Source of the DNA: Marinobacter maroccanus
GTDB lineage: Bacteria > Pseudomonadota > Gammaproteobacteria > Pseudomonadales > Oleiphilaceae
DNA length: 64,000 bases
Assembly (NCBI RefSeq): GCF_002933275.1
Contig: NZ_PSSX01000003.1
Location: 124,001 to 188,000, forward strand
Direction: 5' to 3'
Positions 18,553-26,979 of this stretch are shown in pieces. The notes under the pieces were generated by a model, which was not told where the DNA came from, searched no databases, and was given only the letters and a program-made list of their open reading frames with translations. Both the position numbers and the translations under genes were made by a program. Every line of letters begins with the position of its first letter. Position 1 is the first letter of the stretch.

Positions 18553-18654
18553 AACGCCTCCCTGGACCGGAATAAATTCAACGCCTGAATATACGATGGA
18601 ACAGTGGCCGCGGTTCTATCCGTACAAGGCGGGCCTCCTGCCCAGACAACTATC

Positions 18655-19728
18655 TCAGAAGTATAGTCGCTGCTCAGGCTCGCTCGCCGATTCCGGCGAT
18701 TTCTCTTCCACAGTCTTGTCAGCGGCCATCCGGGTAACCCGTTCACCAATCATGGTTGGCAGGCCATCGGCCTGGTCCACGGCCAGCTCAATGGCACCAC
18801 GCTTGACCTCAACACCCGGGTGCCGGCTGCGGAAGGCTTCCACTTCGGCAAATACCTGCTGCCACAAGCGCTCTCGATCTTCGCGGGGGTAGTCTTCGTG
18901 GGGACGATGGACTTCCAGCCACACCTCACCGTCCGAGAAACCAATCTTGACGGCATCGTGCACGACCTGAACCGGCGTACCCTTTTCAACCTGGTAAACG
19001 AACCGGGAGATATCCTCGTTGTACATCCGGAAACAGCCATGACTGACCGGCATGCCCACACCAAATTTCTTGTTGGTACCGTGGATCAGATAGCCTTTTT
19101 CACTCAGCAACAGGGCGTGGGTGCCGAGCGGGTTTCCCGGACCGGGGGGAATCATACGGGGCAGATACTCACCGGACGCCTCGTACTCCGCACGAATGCT
19201 CGCCGGCGGATACCAGGCCGGGGACTCCAGTGGCATGGTGACCTCTGCATCCGTCAGCGGGGAGGGATTCTCAGCCGTGCCAACGCCTACCGGGTACACC
19301 TGCACACCCTCATCGGTGAAGTAATACAGGCGGTACTCCGCCAGATTGATAACGATGCCTTCGCGTCGGGCGTCTGGCAGCACATACTGGCGCGGCAGAG
19401 TGATCGTGGTGCCCTCTCCGGGTAGCCAGGGATCCACACCGGGGTTGGCCTTCACCAGTTCCAGATACCCCATGGCCAAGCGATTACCTATGCCGGCAAA
19501 GGTGTCCTCGTAACGGGTTTCAAAAACGCCGAGCTTTCCGGCCAGGTCACCCTGAACCGGGAACGTGGGCACACGAGGGCTTCTGTCCGGCTCTTCCGGG
19601 GCTTCCGGATCGCTGGCAGCATCCAGAGGCTCCGCCAACCCTGCGGTCGGAAACACCAGGAACTGCGCCAGAGAAAAAACCGCTAAAAATCTGAACCACA
19701 TAGAAAACATTCCGAAAGCATCAGGCAA
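18655..19728 (-). CDS. L,D-transpeptidase family protein (ErfK/YbiS type)
   Basis: This 357-residue exported protein has a signal peptide, an acidic Pro-rich linker and a LysM-like segment (YEDTFAGIGNRLAMGYLEL). The YkuD domain contains the classical catalytic run IHGTNKKFGVGMPVSHGCFR, giving the SHGCxR motif in full. Enzymes of this type form 3-3 peptidoglycan cross-links or attach Lpp-like lipoproteins to murein. An Lpp/OprI-like lipoprotein is encoded 2.5 kb away. The start is uncertain: the in-frame ATGs at 19728 and slightly downstream all lack a strong ribosome site. Confidence 0.9.
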   Translation of the reverse strand: MPDAFGMFSMWFRFLAVFSLAQFLVFPTAGLAEPLDAASDPEAPEEPDRSPRVPTFPVQGDLAGKLGVFETRYEDTFAGIGNRLAMGYLELVKANPGVDPWLPGEGTTITLPRQYVLPDARREGIVINLAEYRLYYFTDEGVQVYPVGVGTAENPSPLTDAEVTMPLESPAWYPPASIRAEYEASGEYLPRMIPPGPGNPLGTHALLLSEKGYLIHGTNKKFGVGMPVSHGCFRMYNEDISRFVYQVEKGTPVQVVHDAVKIGFSDGEVWLEVHRPHEDYPREDRERLWQQVFAEVEAFRSRHPGVEVKRGAIELAVDQADGLPTMIGERVTRMAADKTVEEKSPESASEPEQRLYF

Positions 19729-19753
19729 CCGGGTACAGTGACAGCAAGCACCC

Positions 19754-20323
19754 TCAAGAGTTCATATAGGTCGCCCATACTGTTACGACGGCAAGCGCCA
19801 CGAACAGAACACTTGCACCAATCCGGGCTGTGGCAAGGGGCAACCGTTCCATCAGCCAGCGTCCTGCCATGATAACCGGTATGTTGGCCAACAGCATACC
19901 CACCGTGGTGCCCAGAATAACCCAGAAGGTTTCGGTAAAGCGGGCAGCGAGAACCACGGTTGCAACCTGCGTCTTGTCGCCGATCTCCGCCAGGAAGAAC
20001 ATGATGGTGGTGGCCATGAATGCCCCCATTCCCAGAAACTTGGAGTCTTCGCTGTCATCCTTGTCTGGCACCAGCAGCCACAGTGCAATGGCAACGAAGC
20101 TGATGGCCAGAATCCAGGGCAACCAGGCTTGTGGAATGAATGATGCCACCCAGGCACCGAGCCAGGCCGATAGGGCGTGATTGAGAACCGTCGCGACAAA
20201 AATGCCGAGTATGATGGGCAGGCGAGTAGCGTATCGGGCAACGAGGAAAAGCGACAGCAGCTGGGTCTTGTCACCTATTTCCGCTATGGCGACGGCAACC
20301 GTAGAAGCGAGGAAAGCGTCCAT
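19754..20323 (-). CDS. TMEM165/GDT1 family manganese (Mn2+/Ca2+) exporter
   Basis: This 189-residue protein has two repeats of the UPF0016/GDT1 motif, VAIAEIGDKTQLLSLFL near the N-terminus and FFLAEIGDKTQVATVVL in the second half, with six or so membrane helices. Bacterial members such as MneA export manganese. The Mn2+ riboswitch directly upstream is strong contextual support for the ion. CTGGAG eight bases upstream is the ribosome site, and it is inside a predicted regulatory hairpin. The gene ends 25 bases before the L,D-transpeptidase start. Confidence 0.93.
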   Translation of the reverse strand: MDAFLASTVAVAIAEIGDKTQLLSLFLVARYATRLPIILGIFVATVLNHALSAWLGAWVASFIPQAWLPWILAISFVAIALWLLVPDKDDSEDSKFLGMGAFMATTIMFFLAEIGDKTQVATVVLAARFTETFWVILGTTVGMLLANIPVIMAGRWLMERLPLATARIGASVLFVALAVVTVWATYMNS

Positions 20324-20391
20324 GAAAAACTCCAGGGCGGATAACCAGACATGAGGCAGCCCACCTTCCGCCCAATGGAGGTGAAACCGCC

Positions 20392-20508
20392 TCAGGTCTT
20401 GCCAGTTTCACCGGTGTGGCGGTGAAACATGATAGCCATGGGGATTTGGCCCCAAGTATGTTGACTACCATCCGACCGACAGTTCCGGTGCGGAGGCTAC
20501 TCCCCTGA
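20392..20508 (-). promoter_or_regulatory. yybP-ykoY manganese riboswitch
   Basis: On the minus strand the leader has the two conserved yybP-ykoY loops: CAGGGGAGTAGCC (20495-20507) and GGCAAGACCTGA (20392-20403). P1 pairs TCAGG with CCTGA. The arm between contains CAACATACTTG and a perfect 9-bp hairpin GTTTCACCG/CGGTGAAAC. The class binds Mn2+ and turns exporters on. Bases 20327-20391 form the expression platform: CTCCATTGGGCGG can pair with CCGCCCTGGAG and hide the ribosome site of the downstream exporter gene. Confidence 0.9.
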
Positions 20509-20520
20509 AGAGATGAGGGC

Positions 20521-20549
20521 ATAGTAATGAATTCGGAACAAGGCCGCAA
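20521..20549 (-). promoter_or_regulatory. Candidate promoter for the riboswitch transcript
   Basis: On the minus strand TTGCGG (20544-20549) and TACTAT (20521-20526) are 17 bases apart. The predicted start near 20514 falls just before the first riboswitch helix, as expected. Confidence 0.6.
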
Positions 20550-20561
20550 CCAGACGAGATC

Positions 20562-21953
20562 CTAGGCCCGCATCTTCCATACCGGAATCGCGGCGACTGC
20601 CACGAATGCAGCCACCAGCCACCAGGCGGAATGGAACGCGTTGATTGTCGGCAGCCCGGAGCTGTGTTCCCCGAATTCAATGGTCAGTGCCACCAGGTTG
20701 ACACCAAAGGCGCCCCCAAGCTGGCGCATGAAGTTCAGAGTACTGGAGCCGGCTCCCAGCTCCTGTGGCTCCAACGGATTCAGGGCGCCCGTTGAAAGGG
20801 CCGGAAGCATGAAGCCGATACCGATGCGCCCCAAAACCGTCCACAGCACCAGCCAGCCAAACGCCAGCTTCAGATCAGACAGCGCAAACAGCACGGCCGA
20901 CAGGGCAAATGCAGCAATCCCGAAGACAACCAGAACCCTGGTGCTATGCCTGTCCGCCAGCCGCCCGGCTAAAGGGAACGTCATACCCAGGACAATCCCT
21001 GCCGGCAGCATCAGTAAACCGGCCTCTGTCGCACTGAACCCGAGAGCTGTCTGCACGAACAGCGGGATGAGATAGGTGGATCCGAACAGCGCCAGCCCCA
21101 GTGCCATGGCACCCAGGCAGGCGAACACAAAGACCGGTTTGCGCAACAGGGCCATGTTCACCAACGGATGCGCGGTTCGTCTTTCACGGAGCACGAAGAG
21201 CAGCAGCCCGCCCAGCGCCAGTATTCCCTCAGCGAAAATCCAGCTCTTCTGGCCCGCCGCCTGTTGCAACCGGTTCAGAGCGTCGAGCGACACGGCGATG
21301 GCAAACCCCAGCAATATCAGGCCGGGGAGATCAAAACGATAGGGCGCTGGCCGGGAAACCGGCAAAGGCAGGAAGCGCCAGGCCATGAGAACACCCACCA
21401 GGGTGACGGGGGCCGGTGCGAACATCACGTAGCGCCAGTCGAGTTGATCAACCAGGAAGCCCCCCAGCACGGGACCCAAAGCCGGTGCCAGAATAACCCC
21501 CATGCCATAGATTCCCATGGCCTGGCCTCGCCGATGGCGTGGAAAAATGCGGAACACCAGGTACATGCCCATGGGCTGCATCAAGCCCGCCATTGCGCCC
21601 TGTCCTATCCGGGCAGCGATAAGCTGGCCCGGCGTCTCGGCAAAACCACCGGCGAGGGAAATCAGGGTGAAGATAAACATGGCTACGGCAAGGGTCTTGC
21701 GAACCCCGAAGTGATCAAGCAGCCAGGAGGAGGCGAGCATGGTAGTGGTCATGGCGGCGATAAAGCCCGTTGCCAGCCAGTGAACCTGGCCCTGACGGAT
21801 GCCGAACTCTACCATGATGTCGTGCAACGCTACGTTGACCACAGTGGCACTGAGCACTGTGGCCATGGTGCCTATCATCACCGTGGCCACCGCCAGCCAG
21901 CGCCAGCGATCCCCGTAGCGGGCTTTCAGCCCCTCAACTGAGTTATCAGCCAA
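20562..21953 (-). CDS. MFS transporter, DHA2 family drug efflux (EmrB/QacA-like)
   Basis: The 463 residues form 14 predicted membrane helices. Family patterns include VNVALHDIMVEFGIRQGQVHW after helix 1, GAMAGLMQPMGMYLVFRIFP, and the motif C-like stretch GMGVILAPALGPVLGGFLVDQ. It pumps drugs or toxic compounds in exchange for protons. The MarR gene ends four bases before its start, so they form an operon, and the MarR protein is its likely repressor. No periplasmic adaptor (EmrA) gene is next to it. Confidence 0.9.
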   Translation of the reverse strand: MADNSVEGLKARYGDRWRWLAVATVMIGTMATVLSATVVNVALHDIMVEFGIRQGQVHWLATGFIAAMTTTMLASSWLLDHFGVRKTLAVAMFIFTLISLAGGFAETPGQLIAARIGQGAMAGLMQPMGMYLVFRIFPRHRRGQAMGIYGMGVILAPALGPVLGGFLVDQLDWRYVMFAPAPVTLVGVLMAWRFLPLPVSRPAPYRFDLPGLILLGFAIAVSLDALNRLQQAAGQKSWIFAEGILALGGLLLFVLRERRTAHPLVNMALLRKPVFVFACLGAMALGLALFGSTYLIPLFVQTALGFSATEAGLLMLPAGIVLGMTFPLAGRLADRHSTRVLVVFGIAAFALSAVLFALSDLKLAFGWLVLWTVLGRIGIGFMLPALSTGALNPLEPQELGAGSSTLNFMRQLGGAFGVNLVALTIEFGEHSSGLPTINAFHSAWWLVAAFVAVAAIPVWKMRA

Positions 21954-21956
21954 GAA

Positions 21957-22382
21957 TTACTTCTGCTTTTCAGCGTTTTCCAGGATCTTGTGGAAGACCT
22001 TCACGGTGCACTCGATCTCTTCGTCACTGATGCCTTCGAGCATTTCCTCCCGCAACACCTCGGCTCGCTCGGACAGGTCGTCCATAAACGCACGGCCGGC
22101 GTTGGTCAGATGCAGCCGTCGCGCACGGCGATCATTGGGGCAGGGCCTACGCTCGATCAACCCCTGTTGCTCCAGGCTGTCCAGCAGTCGAACCAGGGTC
22201 GGATTCTCGATCGCCATGAGGCTGGCCAGTTCGCGCTGGGTAAGGCCTTCACCGCCTTTCTCCAGGTACACCATGGTGCTCCAGCGCGCCTGGGTGACGC
22301 CCAGATCCTTCAGGCGCTCATCGAGCATTTTTCTCCAACGCCGGGTAACCCGGGCAACCGCAAAAGGAAACTGGTCTCTCAT
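21957..22382 (-). CDS. MarR family transcriptional regulator
   Basis: This 141-residue protein has the MarR winged helix: GVTQARWSTMVYLEKGGEGL, ASLMAIENPTLVRLLDSLEQ, and the wing RRPCPNDRRARRLHLTNAG, whose DxR(A)R pattern is diagnostic. It lies four bases upstream of the EmrB-like pump and probably represses that operon, released by the pump's substrate. A short imperfect palindrome TAGTATGCTA (22472-22481), 90 bases upstream, is a candidate operator. Confidence 0.92.
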   Translation of the reverse strand: MRDQFPFAVARVTRRWRKMLDERLKDLGVTQARWSTMVYLEKGGEGLTQRELASLMAIENPTLVRLLDSLEQQGLIERRPCPNDRRARRLHLTNAGRAFMDDLSERAEVLREEMLEGISDEEIECTVKVFHKILENAEKQK

Positions 22383-22471
22383 TTGTCGTCACTCCATAAA
22401 AAAGGGCATTCGCCCTGGCCAGGCGCAACCGCGCACTCGACCAACAATTCACATTATCGGAAAGTCACCAA

Positions 22472-22481
22472 TAGTATGCTA
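22472..22481. promoter_or_regulatory. Candidate MarR operator
   Basis: TAGTATGCTA is a 10-base palindrome with one mismatched pair, in the 160-base gap upstream of the marR-pump operon. Its position suits autorepression, but single short palindromes are common by chance. Confidence 0.25.
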
Positions 22482-22542
22482 ACCATTGAAATAAAAACAG
22501 ATACGGAAGTAAAAACAAAATCGGGGAAAACCGAAAGCAACG

Positions 22543-23826
22543 TCAGCTCGCCTGACGCTGCTCTTCGTGCATCTCCTCGACTTCGGGAGACTCTTGGAAC
22601 TGTGTATTTCGCGGATCGATCTCGGCGAGCACCGGCGACGCTTCCGGCATGGCAGGCACGAAGTGCTCCTGATCCGCAACGGCAACGTCCTCGGTATGAC
22701 TGATCCGGTAACTGGTAATCACTGCCAACAGCAGCAGGAAGCCGGCATTGCCGAAAAACAGGCCTTTCGGCCCCAGGAGGTTGATCAGTTCAGCCATGAC
22801 AACCGGGCCGATGACACTGCCGACCCCATAACTGAGTAACAGCGTGGCGCTGGCGGCAACAATACGAGTGCTTTCCATACGGTCATTGGTGATTGCCACT
22901 GCAACCGGGTAGAGCGCCGCAGACAGACCGGTAAACAGACCAACCAGAAGGGTCAGTGCCCATGCGTTGGACGCCCCCAGCACCCCGACACCACCAGCGG
23001 CGGCGGCCGCCACCACGGCAATCCAGAACATCACTCGGCGCCGGTCAAAACTGTCGCAAAGCCGTCCCAGCGGCCAGGCAAGGATCATGGCTGCGACAAT
23101 GGCACTGGCCATAAACGTGGATGTCCGGGAGACGTCCAGCCCGACCAGTGTTGCGTAAACCGGCCCAAGCGCATAGAACCCGCCAATCATGACCCCACAA
23201 ATCAGGGCGCCGGCAACACCGCTAAAGGACTCCCTGGCCAGGGTAAAGATCGAAATACGCTGGACCTGCTCGATTACCGGCGCTTCCATCCGGGTCATTG
23301 AGAGCGGCACCAGAGCCAGTGTCAGCAGGATCGCTGCAATCGAGAACGGCATGAAGTTGGCTGGGTCGCCGACATTGACGATGAGCTGTCCGCCGGCGGC
23401 GGACAGATAAAACACGATCTGGTAAACCGCAAACAGCGCACCGCGGTTGGCATTGGTGGCGCGGCTGGAGAACCAGCTCTCGATCACCACCAGCACACCG
23501 GCAATACTGAACCCGGAAAGCACCCGCAACACGGCCCAGAAAATCTCGGAAACAGCCATCGGGTAAAGTAGCGACGTAACAGCAGCAATCGCCGCAAACA
23601 CGGCAAAGGCACGAATGTGGCCAACCCGGCCTATAATCCGGTGAACATACAGCGTACCCAACACAAAACCGATGGAATAGCAGACCAGAATCCAGCCGAT
23701 AATGTCCGGCGATATCGCCTCAATACTCAGACGTATACCCAGTAGCGTCATCAGAAACGCATTGCCGCTGACCAGCAGAATAATGCTCAGAATCAGGGCA
23801 GACAGGGAGGTGACCATTCGGGTCAT
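22543..23826 (-). CDS. MFS transporter, YcaD-like
   Basis: The 427 residues form 12 predicted membrane helices. MFS features are visible: GWILVCYSIGFVLGTLYVHR, RIIGRVGHIRAFA (motif A-like), RVLSGFSIAGVLVVIESWFS (typical of the YcaD/UMF branch), and LGRLCDSFDRRRVMFW in the second half. The C-terminal tail is acidic and soluble. Substrate unknown. I chose the ATG at 23826 because GGAG lies about eight bases upstream; an extra 20 residues in a longer reading are not membrane-like. Confidence 0.85.
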   Translation of the reverse strand: MTRMVTSLSALILSIILLVSGNAFLMTLLGIRLSIEAISPDIIGWILVCYSIGFVLGTLYVHRIIGRVGHIRAFAVFAAIAAVTSLLYPMAVSEIFWAVLRVLSGFSIAGVLVVIESWFSSRATNANRGALFAVYQIVFYLSAAGGQLIVNVGDPANFMPFSIAAILLTLALVPLSMTRMEAPVIEQVQRISIFTLARESFSGVAGALICGVMIGGFYALGPVYATLVGLDVSRTSTFMASAIVAAMILAWPLGRLCDSFDRRRVMFWIAVVAAAAAGGVGVLGASNAWALTLLVGLFTGLSAALYPVAVAITNDRMESTRIVAASATLLLSYGVGSVIGPVVMAELINLLGPKGLFFGNAGFLLLLAVITSYRISHTEDVAVADQEHFVPAMPEASPVLAEIDPRNTQFQESPEVEEMHEEQRQAS

Positions 23827-23952
23827 TACAGCGGCTCCGGGCGTGAGAGGGTATTTTCGATCGGGTGTCAGACAAAATAGCAGCAAGCACCGGACTTTGC
23901 CGGGCGCGTATTAAATCAGGAGCGGGAAGCGAAACCACTAGGCACTTCCCGA

Positions 23953-24024
23953 AACCTGTTAACCGCGTCACAAAAACCCGCAAAGGCCGTCGTGGAGCGG
24001 TTTAACAGGGTTTTACATTAATGT
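23953..24024. promoter_or_regulatory. Inverted repeats upstream of the WYL regulator
   Basis: AACCTGTTAACCGC (23953-23966) faces GCGGTTTAACAGGGTT (23997-24012), complementary apart from two single-base insertions. A perfect 10-bp palindrome ACATTAATGT follows at 24015-24024. Both lie within 110 bases of the WYL start codon and could be its autoregulatory operators. Confidence 0.45.
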
Positions 24025-24058
24025 GCCGTAACAGACCCTGCCGGCCGGAGCAGGTAAC

Positions 24059-25000
24059 ATGAAAGTGAGCTATTCATTGGACCGTGAGCGCCTGGTTATG
24101 AAAAAAACGGACTGGCCCATCCGCTGGGATCTGCTGCTTCGCTATCGACTGATCGAAACCATTGCCCTGTGGGAGGGTCGCCTGACCACCAACCACATCT
24201 GCCACAGTTTCGGTATCGGTCGTCAGCAGGCGTCCAAGGACATCAACACCTACCTGCGCGAGCTGGCGCCGGGCAATCTGGTTTATGACCGCCACCTGAA
24301 AGGTTATGTGCCGGCGGAGAAATTCCGTCCAGTGGTTACCCGTGGAGTGGTGAACGAGTATCTGGATCTGCTTGCCCGCCAGCAAAACCTGAGCAACACG
24401 TTCGAGTCCCTGAACATTGGCCTGCCGGACAGCACGGTGGTCCTGGGCCCGAATCGTGTGATTGCACCGGAAACCATGCGTGCCGTGGTGACGGCAACAC
24501 GACAGGGCAGGCAGTTGCGCGCCAGCTACGCCTCCCTGAGTCGCCCGGAAGCGGTGGAAAGCATTCTTGAACCTCATACCCTGGTCTGTGCCGGCAACAG
24601 CTGGCACTTGCGGGCCTGGTGTGACTCCAACCGGGAATTCCGGGACTTTGCCCTGAGCCGTTTCCGGACGTCGCCCGACGCGTTGCGGCAGCGCGCCAGA
24701 CATAGCCGGGAGCAAGACGAGCACTGGAATCGGGAGGTTACCCTGGTGGTTACGCCTGACCGACGCCTGACCGACGCCCAGCAACAGATTATCGCCCGGG
24801 ACTATGGTATGGAGCATGGCCGCCTGGAGGTTGCCACCCGTGCCGCTCTTGCACCCTACGTGCTGTCACGGCTCGGAATTACCTTTGACAACCAGCATCC
24901 GGATCCGCTGGTACAACAGCTTGAGCTGGCCAATCCGGATCAGTTGGGATTTGGCAGCAAACGCGAACAGGCCCTGAAAGCCGTTGCCGGTCTCAGTTAA
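24059..25000 (+). CDS. WYL-domain transcriptional regulator (winged HTH-WYL, CapW/BrxR-like layout)
   Basis: This 313-residue protein has a winged helix-turn-helix (RYRLIETIALWEGRLTTNHI; GIGRQQASKDINTYLRELAP) and the linker NLVYDRHLKGYVPAEKFRP. The WYL core contains LVCAGNSWHLRAWCDSNREF, and a C-terminal WCX-type region follows. The domain order and the ASKDIN-YL-ELAPGNLVYD wording recall BrxR/CapW regulators of phage-defence loci. No defence genes are seen in this window. The next gene, a secreted nuclease, starts ten bases after its stop, so the two are probably co-transcribed. Confidence 0.85.
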   Translation: MKVSYSLDRERLVMKKTDWPIRWDLLLRYRLIETIALWEGRLTTNHICHSFGIGRQQASKDINTYLRELAPGNLVYDRHLKGYVPAEKFRPVVTRGVVNEYLDLLARQQNLSNTFESLNIGLPDSTVVLGPNRVIAPETMRAVVTATRQGRQLRASYASLSRPEAVESILEPHTLVCAGNSWHLRAWCDSNREFRDFALSRFRTSPDALRQRARHSREQDEHWNREVTLVVTPDRRLTDAQQQIIARDYGMEHGRLEVATRAALAPYVLSRLGITFDNQHPDPLVQQLELANPDQLGFGSKREQALKAVAGLS

Positions 25001-25009
25001 ACTGCCGGT

Positions 25010-26770
25010 GTGAATTCTGAAACCCGGTGGTATTCCTTTCTCTGTTTCCTGATTCTGCCGTTCCTGCCTCTGGTGGCAACGGCAGAATCAGCCTGTGGTA
25101 AACCCGCAACACCGATTTCCGAAGTACAGGGCACCGGCCCGGCCTCACTTCTGGCAGGCAAAGCCGTCACAGTCGAAGGCATTCTGACCCAGGATTCCCG
25201 GTCAGAGGGTGGGTTTGGCGGCTTTTATCTCCAGCAGGCCGACCACGAGACCGACAATAATCCCGCCACTTCCGAGGCTCTGTTTGTTTATACCGACCGC
25301 GATATCGGCAAACCCGGCATGCGGCTGCGGGTTACCGGCAAGGTAAAGGAATACCACGGACTGACTGAACTGGTAGCGATCCGAAGCATCCGGATTTGCG
25401 GGCGGGAAGCGCTGCCGGCGCCCTCGCCATTGGCTTTGCCCTGGACCCGGGATCCCGAACATCTGGAGAATATGAGGGTTACTTTCCGTCAGCCCCTGAC
25501 GGTGGTAGACAACTACAACCTCGGCCGCTACGGCGAACTGGCGCTGGCGGCAGCAGATCAGGTCCAACCCACCGAGTACCTTCCTCCTGGTGACGATGCG
25601 CACAGAGCATCCATCCGGAACCGGCAGAACCGCGTGCTTCTGGACGACAACCAGTCCACCAGAAACCCCAGCCCCATACCCTGGCCGCCCGGGGGCCTGT
25701 CCTCGACAACCGTGCGCTCTGGTGACCAGATTGAGCGGCTTGAGGGGGTACTGGACTTCCGGTTCGATGCCTGGCGAATCCAGCCCGCCAGGGCGCCGGT
25801 TTTCCTGGCAACCAACCCGAGAGATCCCGCACCGGCGCCTCTGCCCGGTGATCCTGTGCGAATCATGGCACTGAATCTCGGTAATTTTTTCAACGGCGAT
25901 GGTCGTGGCGGCCAGTTTCCGACAAGCCGGGGGGCGGAGACATCGACGGGGTTTCAGCGCCAGCAACAGCGACTGGTGCAGACACTTCTGGCCCCGGATC
26001 CGGATATCCTCGCGCTCACGGAACTCGAGAACGACGGCTACGGCCCGCACAGCGCCATCGCCAGCCTGGCCGAGGCCCTGGGCAATCAGTGGCGGTTCGT
26101 CAGCACACCGGGCCAGGATGGCAATGACGAGATACGGACCGGCCTGCTCTACCGCAGCGACCGGGTCAGCGCCATTGGCCTGCCGGAACGGCTTGCCAGC
26201 GGTCCGTTCAGATCCGGAGGACGGCCGCCGCTGGCCCAGGATTTCGCCCGCCTCGACGGCGACACAACGGTCAGGGTTATTGTTCCTCACTTGAAATCAA
26301 AATCCTGTCGGGGCGCCCGCGGCGATGATCGCGATCAGGCCGATGGCCAGGGCTGTTACGCTAGCCGGCGGAATGCCGAAGCACAAGCGCTGGCCGGATG
26401 GCCCGGCGTTGACGCCGGGGGCCCCGAGTCGGCCGGCACCCTGATTATCGGGGACCTGAACAGCTATGCCCGTGAACAACCCCTTCGTGTGCTGGCAAGA
26501 GCGGGCTTCGTCAGCATGGTGCACCACTTCCATCCCTGCGATGAGACCAGCTGTCGCCATTACACCTATCGATACCGTGGCGAGAAAGGGTCCCTGGATT
26601 ACGCCCTGGCCTCCGAGACATTGAAGCCACGGGTTGTCGGTGCCCGAAGCTGGCTGGTGAATGCGGACGAGCCCAGGGTTCTTGGCTACCAGAGCGAGCA
26701 CACCGTTGATGCGCAGTGGCCCTGGCGGTCCAGCGACCATAACCCGGTTATTGTAGACGTGGAGCTCTGA
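25010..26770 (+). CDS. Secreted ExeM/NucH-type endonuclease/exonuclease
   Basis: This 586-residue protein has a signal peptide (to about A24) and an OB-fold-like N-domain (AGKAVTVEGILTQDSRSEGG; LRVTGKVKEYHGLTELV). A C-terminal endonuclease/exonuclease/phosphatase domain carries LALTELENDGYG, IRTGLLYRSDRV, VPHLKSKSC, IIGDLNSYARE, SLDYALAS and SSDHNPVIVDVEL, so the full catalytic set is present. Extracellular DNA breakdown for phosphate or biofilm turnover is the family role. The start is GTG at 25010, without a clear ribosome site; translational coupling to the WYL gene is likely. Confidence 0.88.
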   Translation: MNSETRWYSFLCFLILPFLPLVATAESACGKPATPISEVQGTGPASLLAGKAVTVEGILTQDSRSEGGFGGFYLQQADHETDNNPATSEALFVYTDRDIGKPGMRLRVTGKVKEYHGLTELVAIRSIRICGREALPAPSPLALPWTRDPEHLENMRVTFRQPLTVVDNYNLGRYGELALAAADQVQPTEYLPPGDDAHRASIRNRQNRVLLDDNQSTRNPSPIPWPPGGLSSTTVRSGDQIERLEGVLDFRFDAWRIQPARAPVFLATNPRDPAPAPLPGDPVRIMALNLGNFFNGDGRGGQFPTSRGAETSTGFQRQQQRLVQTLLAPDPDILALTELENDGYGPHSAIASLAEALGNQWRFVSTPGQDGNDEIRTGLLYRSDRVSAIGLPERLASGPFRSGGRPPLAQDFARLDGDTTVRVIVPHLKSKSCRGARGDDRDQADGQGCYASRRNAEAQALAGWPGVDAGGPESAGTLIIGDLNSYAREQPLRVLARAGFVSMVHHFHPCDETSCRHYTYRYRGEKGSLDYALASETLKPRVVGARSWLVNADEPRVLGYQSEHTVDAQWPWRSSDHNPVIVDVEL

Positions 26771-26979
26771 CCCCTATTTCGCGGCGGATCTCCAGGACTT
26801 TGTTCTCCGCCACCGCCAGTAGGCAGGCCTGGCTGAGCCGTGCAAGCCAGCCAAGGATTGGCCTTTCAGGCCATTTATTTCGTCAGCGAAGTCATGGGGG
26901 AGCGAACCGGAAGGCGCCATAATCGTCGACACTACGCGTTCTGCGACATAACAAGAACAGAATCAGACGAGGAAACCCC

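Noticed and set aside
24059..26770. A phage-defence island around the WYL regulator
   Set aside because: No BREX, CBASS, restriction or other defence genes nearby; neighbours are an exported nuclease, an MFS transporter and an AraC regulator.
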